Part shown: piece by piece, positions 49,281 through 58,630 of the stretch
How positions within the stretch are numbered: the stretch's first letter is position 1
Layout: every line of letters begins with the position of its first letter
From: CAWJNF01 sp963844235
Lineage (GTDB): Bacteria; Actinomycetota; Thermoleophilia; Gaiellales; Gaiellaceae
NCBI GenBank assembly: GCA_963844235.1
Contig: CAWJNF010000001.1
Span: 310,001 to 374,000, forward strand
DNA length: 64,000 nucleotides
Direction of reading: 5' to 3'
Translations under genes and position numbers: made by a program
The notes under the pieces: model-generated
What the model was told of the DNA's origin: nothing
Seen by the model: the letters and a program-made list of their open reading frames with translations, nothing else
The model's database searches: none

Positions 49281-52200
49281 TCATCTCCCCGCCTGCTGCC
49301 CAGACGGATTTATGTTTCCCCTTTTCTGGCCTGGAACCTTGCCCCCCTTCTCATACCATCCTTGCGATTGGTGGGTACACCATGCATTAGCAGGATCTCC
49401 GTACCGATCCTTTATGTAGGCAAGCATCCAATCTATCTGCGGGCCCGCGTGAGAACCGCCGGAAGATTGCCCCGCCGCGGGGAGTTTCGACTCCGGTAGG
49501 GCTTGCGGGATGCCGTATGCCCCTGATGGAGGAATTCTCCGCAAAGCGGTTCCATCCGGATTCCGCGATAGCTAGGTTATTGAAAAGAAACCCCAACAGA
49601 TTGCCCCTAATCCGGCAGCGGCGTTCATTTCTTTGCCTAGGGCTTGATTCTCCCCCTCATCCCCCGCCGATCTCCGTAGATCCCGAAACCCCACTAGGAC
49701 CCACTAGAGCCTAGGATGGTATCGGGGATCTTTTCATCTATGAAATCGTGGACTCCATCTGCCGCCATCCCCAGAGCGTTACCCGCAGCTCTGCGGAGGA
49801 TAAAGCCACTAGCCATCTTCCGTTTAGCGTCCTCTACTCCCGGCTTCACCCACGCATTCCACCGATTTTCAAACAGGGCTTGCAGGGGATTGGGGATAGA
49901 GACGCTACCCCCGGATGCCCCGGCTTTCCCATCTGCGGTATAGGAAACGTGGGTATGGTCATAGTGAGGATCTTCGGGCCACGGATTCCACGCTCCGGCC
50001 CGCCACATATCCCCCTGCCGAATGATGTAGAGGGGTTCGGGACCACCGGAAGCTAGAACCTTATCCGCTACATCAAATCCTGTGCCGGAAGCAATAGGAT
50101 CTCCCCGCCCCCCCCCTCCCCATACGTCATAGGTTCGGGATTCGACGGAGCCGCCGGGGATGCCGTGTCTGACATAGGTATTCCAACTCGTATCCGCGAG
50201 TTCTTTGGTGATCTTCTCCGCTTCCGCTTTCACGTCCGGATCTAGGTTGTAATGAGTCGGCCCTAACCCCTCTCCGTATCCGCTCAGGTCAACGCGCGAT
50301 CCTGCGAGAGCCCACGCCGGAGCGTTTACCGCCCCTGCCGATAACCCTGCCGATGAGCCCGCCGGTAGTGGCTATGCCGCCACCGGGCACCGCCGGTAGC
50401 GGAGGGACCGCCGGGAATGGATGCAGTACCGCCCCCCTTGCCCCCCTTCCCGGATGGCTTGCCGCGAGTAGGATCGGTTCCGGCCCGCTTTTTCCCGCCC
50501 CGTTTCGCATCGGGAACCCCCGGTCCCCCGGCTCCTAGGTACTTCTTAACCGCTGCGTAATCGTCTGCCGTTATAGCGTTGTGAGCCATCAGGGTAGGAC
50601 GCATGATCCCCGTCCCCCCATGCCCTAACCAGAAAGCGTGTCCCAATTCGTGCCGTGCCGATGCTAGGGCTTCATCAGTGGAAGTGATAGCGGAACTCAT
50701 TATGATTTCGCCGGTGGACATGGTTCTGCCCAAAACGCCACCGGGGAGGGGACCATCCTTAACCTGTAGGGACGGGCCGGAAGAAAAGTTTAGCCCTGGC
50801 CTTTGCCCATTCCCTAGAAGCTTGGCTAAATTGCGCTCCCCACTTTGAGGAAACCTGCATATTCAGGTTCGGCCCGTCTGAGATCCCCCAATTCTGTTTG
50901 GGGGGCATCAGGTTAGCCCATCCGGGCCCTTCATTGCGCATCTTCGGATCTTTGCGGGTAGCGCCGCGGGGGACCACATCCATATCCAGATCGTGCGCTG
51001 CCGCTCGAAGATACCGGACGTTATCATTTCGGCGGGGGTTGACTACGTATTCTTTCCGGAAGCCCTCTCCCACCGTGTAGGGTTGCGTTCCCTTCACCAC
51101 GCCACCGGGGGCCCTGCCCCGCTGCCCGGTAGGAGCCGCTTTCAGGTTCGAGGATCCCTCACTCCCCGTCCCCCCCCCCCACTTTGCCCCACGAACCTTC
51201 CCGGCCCAATCCCCAAGGTTCACGGCATCGAGAACCTTAGCGATAGCTTCTAGGATGCCGTTCCAGATCCCTTGCAGGGTAGACCGGGCAGCTTCCATAG
51301 CCCCCGTCATAGCCTTACCGATGGCTTCCCAAATTGGGCCCGCCGCAGATTTCAGGGTTTCCCACGCGGATTTAGCTTTAGCTACCAGATCATCTATCAC
51401 ATTGGTAACAGTGGTCCGGGCCGATTCGATTGCCGAAGTCATAACGGACTTGATAGCATTGTAGGCAGTAGTAGTCGCGGTTTTTATATTGTTCCATTGC
51501 TGAGAAAAGAACGTCCCGATCTGGTTTAGCTTCTGCGATATGAACGTAGAGACGCTATTAATTACGCTCGATATCACCTGTTTTATCGCATTGTAGACAG
51601 AGGTAGTGGCATTCTTGATAGCGTTCCACGCTTTAGAATACGCCTGCCCGATCTGGTTCAACTTCTGCGATATGAACTGCCCCACGGAATTGATTACGCT
51701 AGATATCACCCGTTTTATGCCGTTGTATACCTTTGAGGTAGCGTTACGAACGGCATTCCAAACCTTAGTGAAGAACTGCCCGATCTGATTTAGCTTCTGA
51801 GTAACTACCCTGCCGATGGTAGAGATAGCCCCCGATATCACGCTCTTTATTCCGTTATAAGCCCTAGAGGTTATCGAGCGAACTGCATTCCAAACCTTAG
51901 TGAATGTCTGCCCGATGATGGGGAGTTTCTGAGCGATGCTCCTGCCCAAACCTAGGACGGAGGAAGCGATCCCTTTAAAGGTAGAGAAGATGATTCGAGC
52001 TGCTACCCCGATTACCTTACCCAGAACGCTAAAGGCTACCTGTGCAACCTTAGCGAAAACCCGAAACCCCTTGCCCAAAGCACTCAGAACGGGACCGGCG
52101 ACTTTCCCGCCAAAATCGGGATGTATCTGGCAAATATCCCGATTGCCTGTATCCCCTTACCTACGGCTCCTACCACTACCGTAGAGAACACGTATCCGAT

Positions 52201-53813
52201 AACCATCCCGATTTTCTCGATTATCGGAGTGAAGGGTTTCTTTCGTCCCGATCCATCCGATAGCCGTCCCTAGAAGCCGGAACCCCTGTGAAAGCACTTG
52301 CAGGATCGGAATTATTGCCGCAAATGCCCCTTTGAGGATGCCCCCCACTATGGCCCCTAGCGGTTTCAGAATCGGAGCCATTGCCGCGAATCCTGCCATT
52401 ACGTTAGCTATGATCGGCTGTATTTGGGGCCACAGTTCCGCGGCGGCAGAGGTTATAGCGTTCCATACGGAAGAAAAGGCAGATTGCAGTTTCGGCAGTA
52501 TCGTCTGAACGGAGGTTATCAGCCCCGCCACCATCTGAGCCGCGGGAGACGTTTCCGCTGGTCTGCCCGCGGATGCCCGTCCCCCCCCTGATGCTGTCGG
52601 GTTCATCGCTAGTTGAACCTCAGAGGCGAAATTCTTTGCGTGTCTGTGATCCCGGTTTGCAGGGAGTTGGAGAAATTGGTTATGAAGGTTTCCGCTCCCT
52701 TTGAGCCAGAGAGATCCCCAAAAACGTTCACCAAATTGGACAGCTCATCGAACGCGGGACGGAATGCCTCTGCGATCCCCTATTTCAGGTTATCTTTCAG
52801 GGTAGAGAACGCCCCCGCTGCGGTCGGAGACTGTTTAGCCATCATCCCGCCGTAGTTCTTCTGTGCCAACTCCTAAAAGCCACGCTGGAACACATCAGAG
52901 GCAATCTTTCCCTCTGATGCGAGCTGCCTAGCTACGGGGACCGGCTTCCCTACGGCTTGCGCTAGGATCTCATAGGCAGGGATGCCCATCTCCGTAAGCT
53001 GATTCAGTTCCCCCAACTGAACGCGGGTAGCGGCTTTCATCTGCCCTAGGGCGTAGGTTATGCGGTCGATCCCCTCTGTTCCCTGCCCCAAAGCGGATGC
53101 CGTGTTACCCACATCGGTTAGAAGCGGCTTCACCTGTTTAGCCTCGAACCCGAAAGCCATTAGCCGCTGTGGAAGCTTGAACCAGTCCCTCGAACTCGAA
53201 CGGGGTTTTAGCGGCGAAAGCCTCTAAGATCTTGCAGCATCTTCGTAGCTTTCGATCCGGAGCCTAGCATCGTCTCGAACGCTATTTGGGACTGTTCGAG
53301 TTTAGAGTTAAAGCTTACGGCAGCGGTAGCCACAGCTCCCAAACCTGCCGTAATCTGCCTTACCGATTACAGCCATCAAACCGCCCGCCGCGGCTGTTAC
53401 GGAGCCCATAGAGCCCTGTAGAGAGGCTAGACGGCTCTGAGCGGAAGTTACGGCAGAGTTCAGAGAGGCAGTATCTCCTGTGATAACCACATCTCTGTAG
53501 CGATCCGCTATGGATTTGAACCCCGACATAAGCCGTCCACCGGAAGCGGTGGCGCTAGAGAGTCCCTTAGTATCGCCGGAGAAGATAACGTTAGAGTTCT
53601 TCTTTGCCTGCCCGCCGAAGTTGACTACCATCCGCTGAGCTGCCGCGGTTCCGGATTGCAGGGGTTTGGTGTTGGCCTCCCTAATCCAACGATGTTGCCC
53701 CTATTCATCTCCCGAATAAAGGGACTCCGCTGCCGTCGAACGGAAGCAAAGGTAGAAGATAGGGCTTTATCGTTACCCTCAATAGTTAATTGTAAGCGTT
53801 CTACCTCTGGCAT
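49281..53813 (-). CDS. Tape measure protein with C-terminal wall-degrading domains (frameshifted)
   Basis: N-terminus 'EVERLQLTIEGNDKALSSTF'. A typical tape-measure block follows: 'GIDRITYALGQMKAATRVQL', 'LNQLTEMGIPAYEILAQA', 'KNYGGMMAKQSPTAAGAF'. Then four about-44-residue repeats (51400-51960, 'TKVWNAVRNATSKVYNGIKR'). The end shows 'ARHELGHAFWLGHGGTGIMR' (metzincin-like), 'DPHYDHTHVSYTADG' (M15-like) and 'AESGWNRFAENSS...YGIPQALPESK' (SLT transglycosylase). About 1,500 residues, many frame changes, two in-frame TAGs (52780, 52873). It sets tail length and probably opens the wall. Confidence 0.72.
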
Positions 53814-53888
53814 CTAACCCCATCGGCTTTTGTGGGCAGATGCAGTTTACAGGGGTTCTAGGGGGGAACGGGAATAACCGCTACAAGT

Positions 53889-54776
53889 TCATCTTAGGTT
53901 AGGATTAGGATTGGTATTCCTGCCGATTTTGGCGCTCGATAGCCGTTCCTTTTCGTATTCCTCGATGAGCCCGGTATCCCGGCTTGATGGGGGCTTTTTC
54001 TTTTTCCTCCCTTACCCGGTGCCATCTGATATCGCGCTGAACGCTAGGCTTACTCATTACCTCCGAATAGATGCCATGCATCCAGATATCGAGATCCGTC
54101 CAATCCCTGCCGATCAGGGCAGGGGGATCTAGATGCTGGTACTCGAAATTCCGTTTCAGGTATTGGACGATCTCTATCAGCTCGAAGTAATCATCCTTTA
54201 CCCCGGCATTCCCCCCGCTACGGAGATATGTCTCTAGGCTTTTTTTACGGTGGCGGCTTTCCCGCCGACAGCCATAGAGGAACCTATCTCATTGGAAACT
54301 TTGATGTGGAACGCGGTGGGAACGGGCAGCGCGTCGATAAATTCCGGCTCGATGGGAACGGAGCCCTTGCCCTGATATTTCCTACGCCGCTCTGTAATTT
54401 CTTCCTCTGTGCGCTCTATCCCCCGCTCAGCTTCCATTTCCTCTACCAGTTCCATCAGATCCTCTAGCGTTACCGTCATATCCCATTCCGCGATTATCAG
54501 GGCTAGGGTTTCGCAGAGGTTAGAGCGTCCCTTAGTGAACTCCCCCACGCTTCCGTTAGTCTCCCCCTCTATGCCCATCTCCTGTGCATAGCGTTCCTGC
54601 TGTGCTTCCCTGATGGCTTCTGCCATATCTTCCGCAAGCTTTTTCTCTAGTTCTTTGGCACGATCCCCCGCGTAATATCTGCCATGCAAGGTTTCCCCGA
54701 AAAAAGGCACCGTGAACGGATGGGTTTTCTTCCGGAGACGATCAATGCTGAATTCACCCACTGGATAACCTCCCAT
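53889..54776 (-). CDS. Tail assembly chaperones G and GT (programmed frameshift)
   Basis: The upstream frame (54234-54776, 180 residues, intact) is acidic and helical and ends 'AVGGKAATVKKA' at TAG. Seven A residues lie 4 nt before that stop. In the -1 frame coding continues 'SLETYLRSGGNAGVKDDYFE' through 'IGRDWTDLDIWMHGIYSEVM' to TGA 53889. This is the conserved lambda G/G-T arrangement just upstream of the tape measure. One extra frame change in an A run near 53995 affects the T end. Confidence 0.75.
54240..54246 (-). promoter_or_regulatory. -1 ribosomal slippery site (A AAA AAA)
   Basis: GTA-AAA-AAA-GCC-TAG in the G frame. Slipping back one base at the A7 run gives AGC-CTA and joins the T frame. 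Position matches the G-T junction of siphophages. Confidence 0.7.
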
Positions 54777-54845
54777 TCGCGGTTCTAGAGAGGAAGTTTA
54801 GCAGAAGAAAAGGGGGAACAGGATAAGGTATCCCGTCCCCCCTTC

Positions 54846-54874
54846 TCGCATCCCCACGCCCCGGAGGGATGCGA
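54846..54874 (-). terminator. Hairpin between major tail protein and G/GT genes
   Basis: Perfect 9-bp stem TCGCATCCC/GGGATGCGA with an 11-nt loop, 15 bp after the major-tail stop. There is no T tract, so an attenuator or RNA-processing hairpin that lowers chaperone expression is more likely than a full terminator. Confidence 0.45.
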
Positions 54875-54888
54875 TCTAGAGGCAATCC

Positions 54889-56127
54889 CTAGGCTGTGCT
54901 AAACCCGTTGACTACCTCAAACTGGAATGGTCTACCCCATGCCCCATCGTTCTCTACCCCGAACGTGAAGTTCATTACCTGTGCTTCCTGTTCCTCATCC
55001 TCTCCGGGGGCATCGGCAACCTGACAGGCAAAATCGGCAATGAACTTGTGATTCATCCCGCCGGGGGCTCCGGGGATCGGCGGCTCATCCCGCTTCCTGC
55101 CGGAGATAGAGCCTGTCCCCGTTGCGGAGATCGGTAATGATATCGTCTACGGGATTAGCCTCATCCCCCACCGTTAGGGTTATCTCCGATCCGGAGCCTG
55201 TTCCACTGTCTGAGAGTAGCCCTTTTTGGCCCGGTTGAACAGCCATACGGGGTTTCTCCGGTCCCCGATGGAGAAGCCTAGGTTAAAGGCATTCTCTATT
55301 CGAGTGGTCCCCAGATCGGCAAAGTTATCGTCTATGTAAACCTCGAAGTGGGCAGGAACTATGGGCTCGAAGTCTGCGAGTAAGATACCGGATGCGGTAA
55401 GGGGACCGGGCTCGATAGCCTGCCCGATGAGAGAACCCGACATTTCCGCTGAGTCCCCGTCCCTAGAGACTTCATAACCCCATTCCACGAACTCCCCGCC
55501 GACCGCCTGCCCGCCACGGTTGTTAGCCGTGTCGCCGGTTTCGATGGTGTAGGACTGGTTAGGATCTTTGGCAAAAGAATCGGAGTCGAAAACCCACCGG
55601 GAAGCGGCATCCGTGAGTTCTTCGATTGTGGCTCCCGCCGGATGAGCTACGGCGGTAGTTCCCTGCTGCCCGCGGGAAACGGTCCACGTTGCCGTGTCCA
55701 CTCCCGCCGTTACTTCCATCACTTCACTTTCTACCCGGATCCTGAACGGGTAAGTAGTCCCGAAACCTGCCGGGGACGCCGGAGCGGGGAGGGAGGTTGC
55801 GGAAGCGTCGATACCGCCGGTTCCAACAGCCGCGGTGCTTCCTGTTGGGGCATCCTGTGGGGTAGTCTCGCGGAAGATACCCATCAGGGCGTAGACCATC
55901 TCATCATAAGACATAACCCCATCAGCTATGCCGTATTCCGACCACTCCCCGGAAAGATAGTGCTTCATCGGATACTTCGAGCCGGGGGGACGAACCATGC
56001 CTACGTTATATTGCCTTGCCGCGGTAAACCCGAAACTAGAGAACCGCTTTGCGATTGCGGCAGCGGTGCCATATGTGGTTTCAAGCCCTACGGCAGAAGC
56101 CCGGTTGATTGCTGCCGGAACTGCCAT
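54889..56127 (-). CDS. Major tail protein (frameshifted)
   Basis: The first 310 residues are in one frame: 'RASAVGLETTYGTAAAIAKR', 'RQYNVGMVRPPGSKYPMKHY', 'SRGQQGTTAVAHPAGATIEE', 'SGSLIGQAIEPGPLTASG'. After frame changes near 55200 and 55100 the end is 'HKFIADFACQVADAPGEDEE' to 'EVVNGFSTA' and TAG. Beta-sandwich tail-tube protein, about 410 residues. Placed between the tail terminator and chaperones, as in lambda-like tails. Confidence 0.7.
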
Positions 56128-56181
56128 TCTCTAAAGAACCTCCATTTCGGTTAACCTAGCTCACAATTCTAGCCGGTTTCA

Positions 56182-56605
56182 CTACGCTACTCTAGAAGCT
56201 ATCGTTTTGAACTCCCCCCCTAGGGATCTATACGTAACCCCCCCATTAGTCTCTGTGGCCCAATACTCATTAACCATCGTACAGGCATTGATTCTCCATC
56301 CGTTCACAGTCGGCCCGTCCCCCCTAGGTACTGCTAGAGCCTGTACGATCTTATCCGCGTGGGGTTTGAGCTTAGCCCTAGTGGTATCTTTGTCCTTAGC
56401 GAACGCTAACCAGATGGAGCGGGTTTCCAGAACCTCTCCCCCCACAGCTCTGAGGGCTACGGGCCCGGAATAGTACCCGGAACACCACCGCTAGTCCCGA
56501 TTCGTCCTCATCCAGTTGATCGGGGTAGACGTTCAGCGGCAAAGCGGAATCTAGCCGCGAGTAGAAAAACGTTGCGATCCTAGGGCCGGAAACAGTCTCT
56601 ACCAT
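56182..56605 (-). CDS. Tail terminator-like protein (frameshifted)
   Basis: 'RIATFFYSRLDSALPLNVYP' then, after a frame change near 56430, 'DTTRAKLKPHADKIVQALAV' and 'ACTMVNEYWATETNGGVTYR'. About 140 residues. Size and location after the gp10-like gene and before the major tail protein suit the tail terminator. Confidence 0.55.
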
Positions 56606-56607
56606 CT

Positions 56608-56945
56608 CTACGCCACCTTCTTTAGTCTGCTAACCAGTTCGTTCACGGAAGATCGTAAGCTCCGCTGGAACGCGGGACGGAGGAAGGGGATAGCGTCCAT
56701 AAATACGGTTCCGTATTCCACGAACTTCCCATAATCCACGCCGACAATGATTACCCACGTATGATGTTACCTATCTGCTGAGTATGGATAGAAGCCCTCA
56801 GAGCTCCGGTATCCACCGGAGCCAATTGCTTAGAGAGGGCTTCTACCCCTAGCGCAATATCCTCTACCCCCTCCCTGAACGCAGAGGCATACGCTTTCTC
56901 GAAGTAAGCCCATCGGTTGTTAGTGGGCTTCGTAACCCCTCCCAC
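56608..56945 (-). CDS. HK97-gp10-like head-tail protein (frameshifted)
   Basis: 'FREGVEDIALGVEALSKQLA' and 'PVDTGALRASIHTQ' are the gp10 signature (helix, then V-D-T-G-x-L-R-x-S). After one frame change near 56765, 'VDYGKFVEYGTVFMDAIPFL' and 'RPAFQRS' complete the family. About 112 residues. First tail-side gene after the MuF stub. Confidence 0.72.
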
Positions 56946-57018
56946 GAGGTTCCCTACTCACGGGTCTAAGCCTGCCCCGCCACGAACGGCGGGAGGGGGG
57001 TAAGGATGGCAAGGCACC

Positions 57019-57055
57019 CTAACTGAACCAGGCACACAACCACCACCATTTGTCT
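57019..57055 (-). pseudogene. C-terminal stub of the MuF-like gene at the right phage edge
   Basis: Reading from the host junction, the phase that continues 'EHPNC' from the left edge gives about a dozen residues ('RDKWWWLCAWFS') and TAG at 57019, just before the gp10-like gene. This indicates that the two phage ends were once contiguous. Confidence 0.5.
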
Positions 57056-57056
57056 C

Positions 57057-57335
57057 GCTCGTCCCGGCCCCCGCCCGGGCGGCGCCTTCCGTGATCCCCT
57101 CGAGCGCGAGTGTCACCATCAGCAGACCGGTGACGATCGTCATCATCCGGAACCCCCGCGGCGGAAGGCGGCTGCGCAGCACGAGGACGACGACGACCAG
57201 GACGCCGGCGGCGAGCCCCGCCCGCAGCGCCGTAACCGTGATCGGAGCAGCGTGCTCGGCGGCGATCACGCTGGCACGGAACGCCGTTCCCCAGAAGAAC
57301 ATCGTGACGAGCAGGTAGATCGCCGGGAGCGCCAC
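57057..57335 (-). pseudogene. EamA/DMT transporter, 5' part (interrupted by the phage)
   Basis: ATG 57335, 'MALPAIYLLVTMFFWGTAFR' and two further hydrophobic helices, ending 'EGAARAGAGT' at the phage edge. It matches the missing start of the gene at 8924-9577. Intact upstream of the junction. Confidence 0.85.
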
Positions 57336-57393
57336 GGGCCGATTATCTCCGACCGGCCACTAGAATCGGCCGGTCCCAAGGGAGGAGCCCATC

Positions 57394-58405
57394 GTGGAGA
57401 GCTGGCGCAACCGCAAGACGCTGATCCTCGGCCGCACGGACATGATGGGGCTCCTGACGCCCTCCGAGTACAACGACTGCGTCGAGCACGCGTTCCGCAT
57501 GCACGGTCTCGGGCGCGTCTACATGGAGCCCAAGGGCCACATCGTGCTCGACCGCTACAAGGGCGAGTGGGAGGTCATGCCGTCCTGGATCGAGGAGCCC
57601 GAGGCGGCGGCGTGCAAGTGGGTCTCGATCCGCGAGGACAACTCGCGCTACGAGCTACCGGCCGTCTTCTCGATCCTCGTGTACACGCACCCGGAGACGG
57701 GCTTCCCGCTCGCGATCTGCGACGGCTCCTACCACACGCTCATGCGCACGGGCGCGTCGGCCGCGGTGTCGGCCAAGTGGCTTGCGCGCAAGGACTCGAA
57801 GGTGCTCGCCGTCGTCGGCGCGGGCAGCGTCGGGCAGGGCACGGCTGGCGACCTGCGAGCCGGTCTTCGCCTGGGAGCAGGTCCGCGTCTGGAGCCGCAG
57901 TCAGGAATCCGTCGACCGCTTCCTCGAGGCCGAGCGGCCGAAGTTCCCGGCCCTGGAGATGATCGGCTCGACCGATCTCGAGCAGGTCGTGCGCGGCGCC
58001 GACGTCGTCGTCACGGGTACCCATGCCCGCCGCTGGATCGTCGACGACGCCTGGATCTCGCCTGGCACGCATATCGCCGCGCTCGGCGCCGATCTCGAGG
58101 GCGAGCAGGAGCTCGACCCGCGCATCCTGCAACGCGCTCGCGTCTTCGTCGACGACATCCGCCAGTGCCGTCCCGACGGCGAGATCAACGTCGCCCTGCG
58201 CGAGGGCGTCATCGACGACGAGGACGTTGCCGGCGAGATCGGCAAGGTGATCTGCGGCGAGCTCGAGGGACGTCAGTCCGATGACCAGGTGACGGTCTTC
58301 GACTCCACCGGCATCGCGCTCCAGGACTCCGCGACGGTGCCGCTCGAGTACGAGCGCGCGGTCGCCGCAGGGGTCGGCGTCGAGAAGAAGATGATCTCGA
58401 CGTAG
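57394..58405 (+). CDS. Ornithine cyclodeaminase/mu-crystallin-family dehydrogenase (one frameshift)
   Basis: GTG 57394. 'EPKGHIVLDRYKGEWEVMPS', 'TGFPLAICDGSYHTLMRTGA' and 'SAKWLARKDSKVLAVVGAGS' (NAD(P) fold) are followed, after one frame change near 57845, by 'WEQVRVWSRSQESVDRF', 'GADVVVTGTHARRWIVDDAW' and 'ERAVAAGVGVEKKM'. About 337 residues. Family members include ornithine cyclodeaminase, alanine dehydrogenase and imine reductases. The frame change is a rare defect on the chromosomal side. Confidence 0.8.
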
Positions 58406-58414
58406 CGGCGGGGC

Positions 58415-58458
58415 ATTCCCCCGTTTGAGTGACTCAATTCCCCCGTTTGAGTGACTCA
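58415..58458. repeat. 22-bp perfect tandem duplication with an internal palindrome
   Basis: ATTCCCCCGTTTGAGTGACT plus CA occurs twice in a row. Each copy contains TTGAGT-G-ACTCAA. The second copy runs into CTCAAGCGGCGCT, which also occurs (as CTCAAGCGGCGCT) at about 875. Possible regulatory site ahead of the secreted-protein gene. Confidence 0.7.
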
Positions 58459-58630
58459 AGCGGCGCTGGAGTTGGCTACCCTCTATCTGCCGGAGGCAGA
58501 GGGCTGCGGCGCCCATTCACTTCTGCCGACCCGCGCATGTCGTTGGACGGGGTCTGATGTCGCCTTACGGAGCGCCAGCTCGTCGTCCGGTACGCCCGAA
58601 GCGGCCCATACACGGGAAGGGAGAGAGAAC

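Larger units (their letters stand above)
9578..57056. mobile_element. Siphovirus-type phage genome inserted in an EamA transporter gene, no recognisable integrase
   Basis: About 47.5 kb with clearly lower GC than the flanks. It holds TerS/TerL, portal, scaffold, capsid, tail terminator, major tail protein, G/GT chaperones, tape measure, fibres, endolysin, primase-helicase and repressor. Both the host gene and the phage MuF gene are split at the ends, so the phage circle was opened inside its head-tail operon. The shared bases at the two junctions are at most 2-5, with no long att core. Many genes carry frame changes. Confidence 0.93.

Noticed and set aside
9578..57056. Whole-phage reassignment of TAG to glutamine
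   Set aside because: Capsid, scaffold, major tail, fibre and several abutting TAGATG junctions clearly use TAG as the stop. Only a few in-frame TAGs need another explanation, listed as a finding.
9588..57061. 5-bp target duplication GCTCG at both edges (Mu-like insertion)
   Set aside because: It would place phage-coded residues 'EHPNC' on the host side and disagrees with the in-frame EamA join. No MuA-type transposase was seen.
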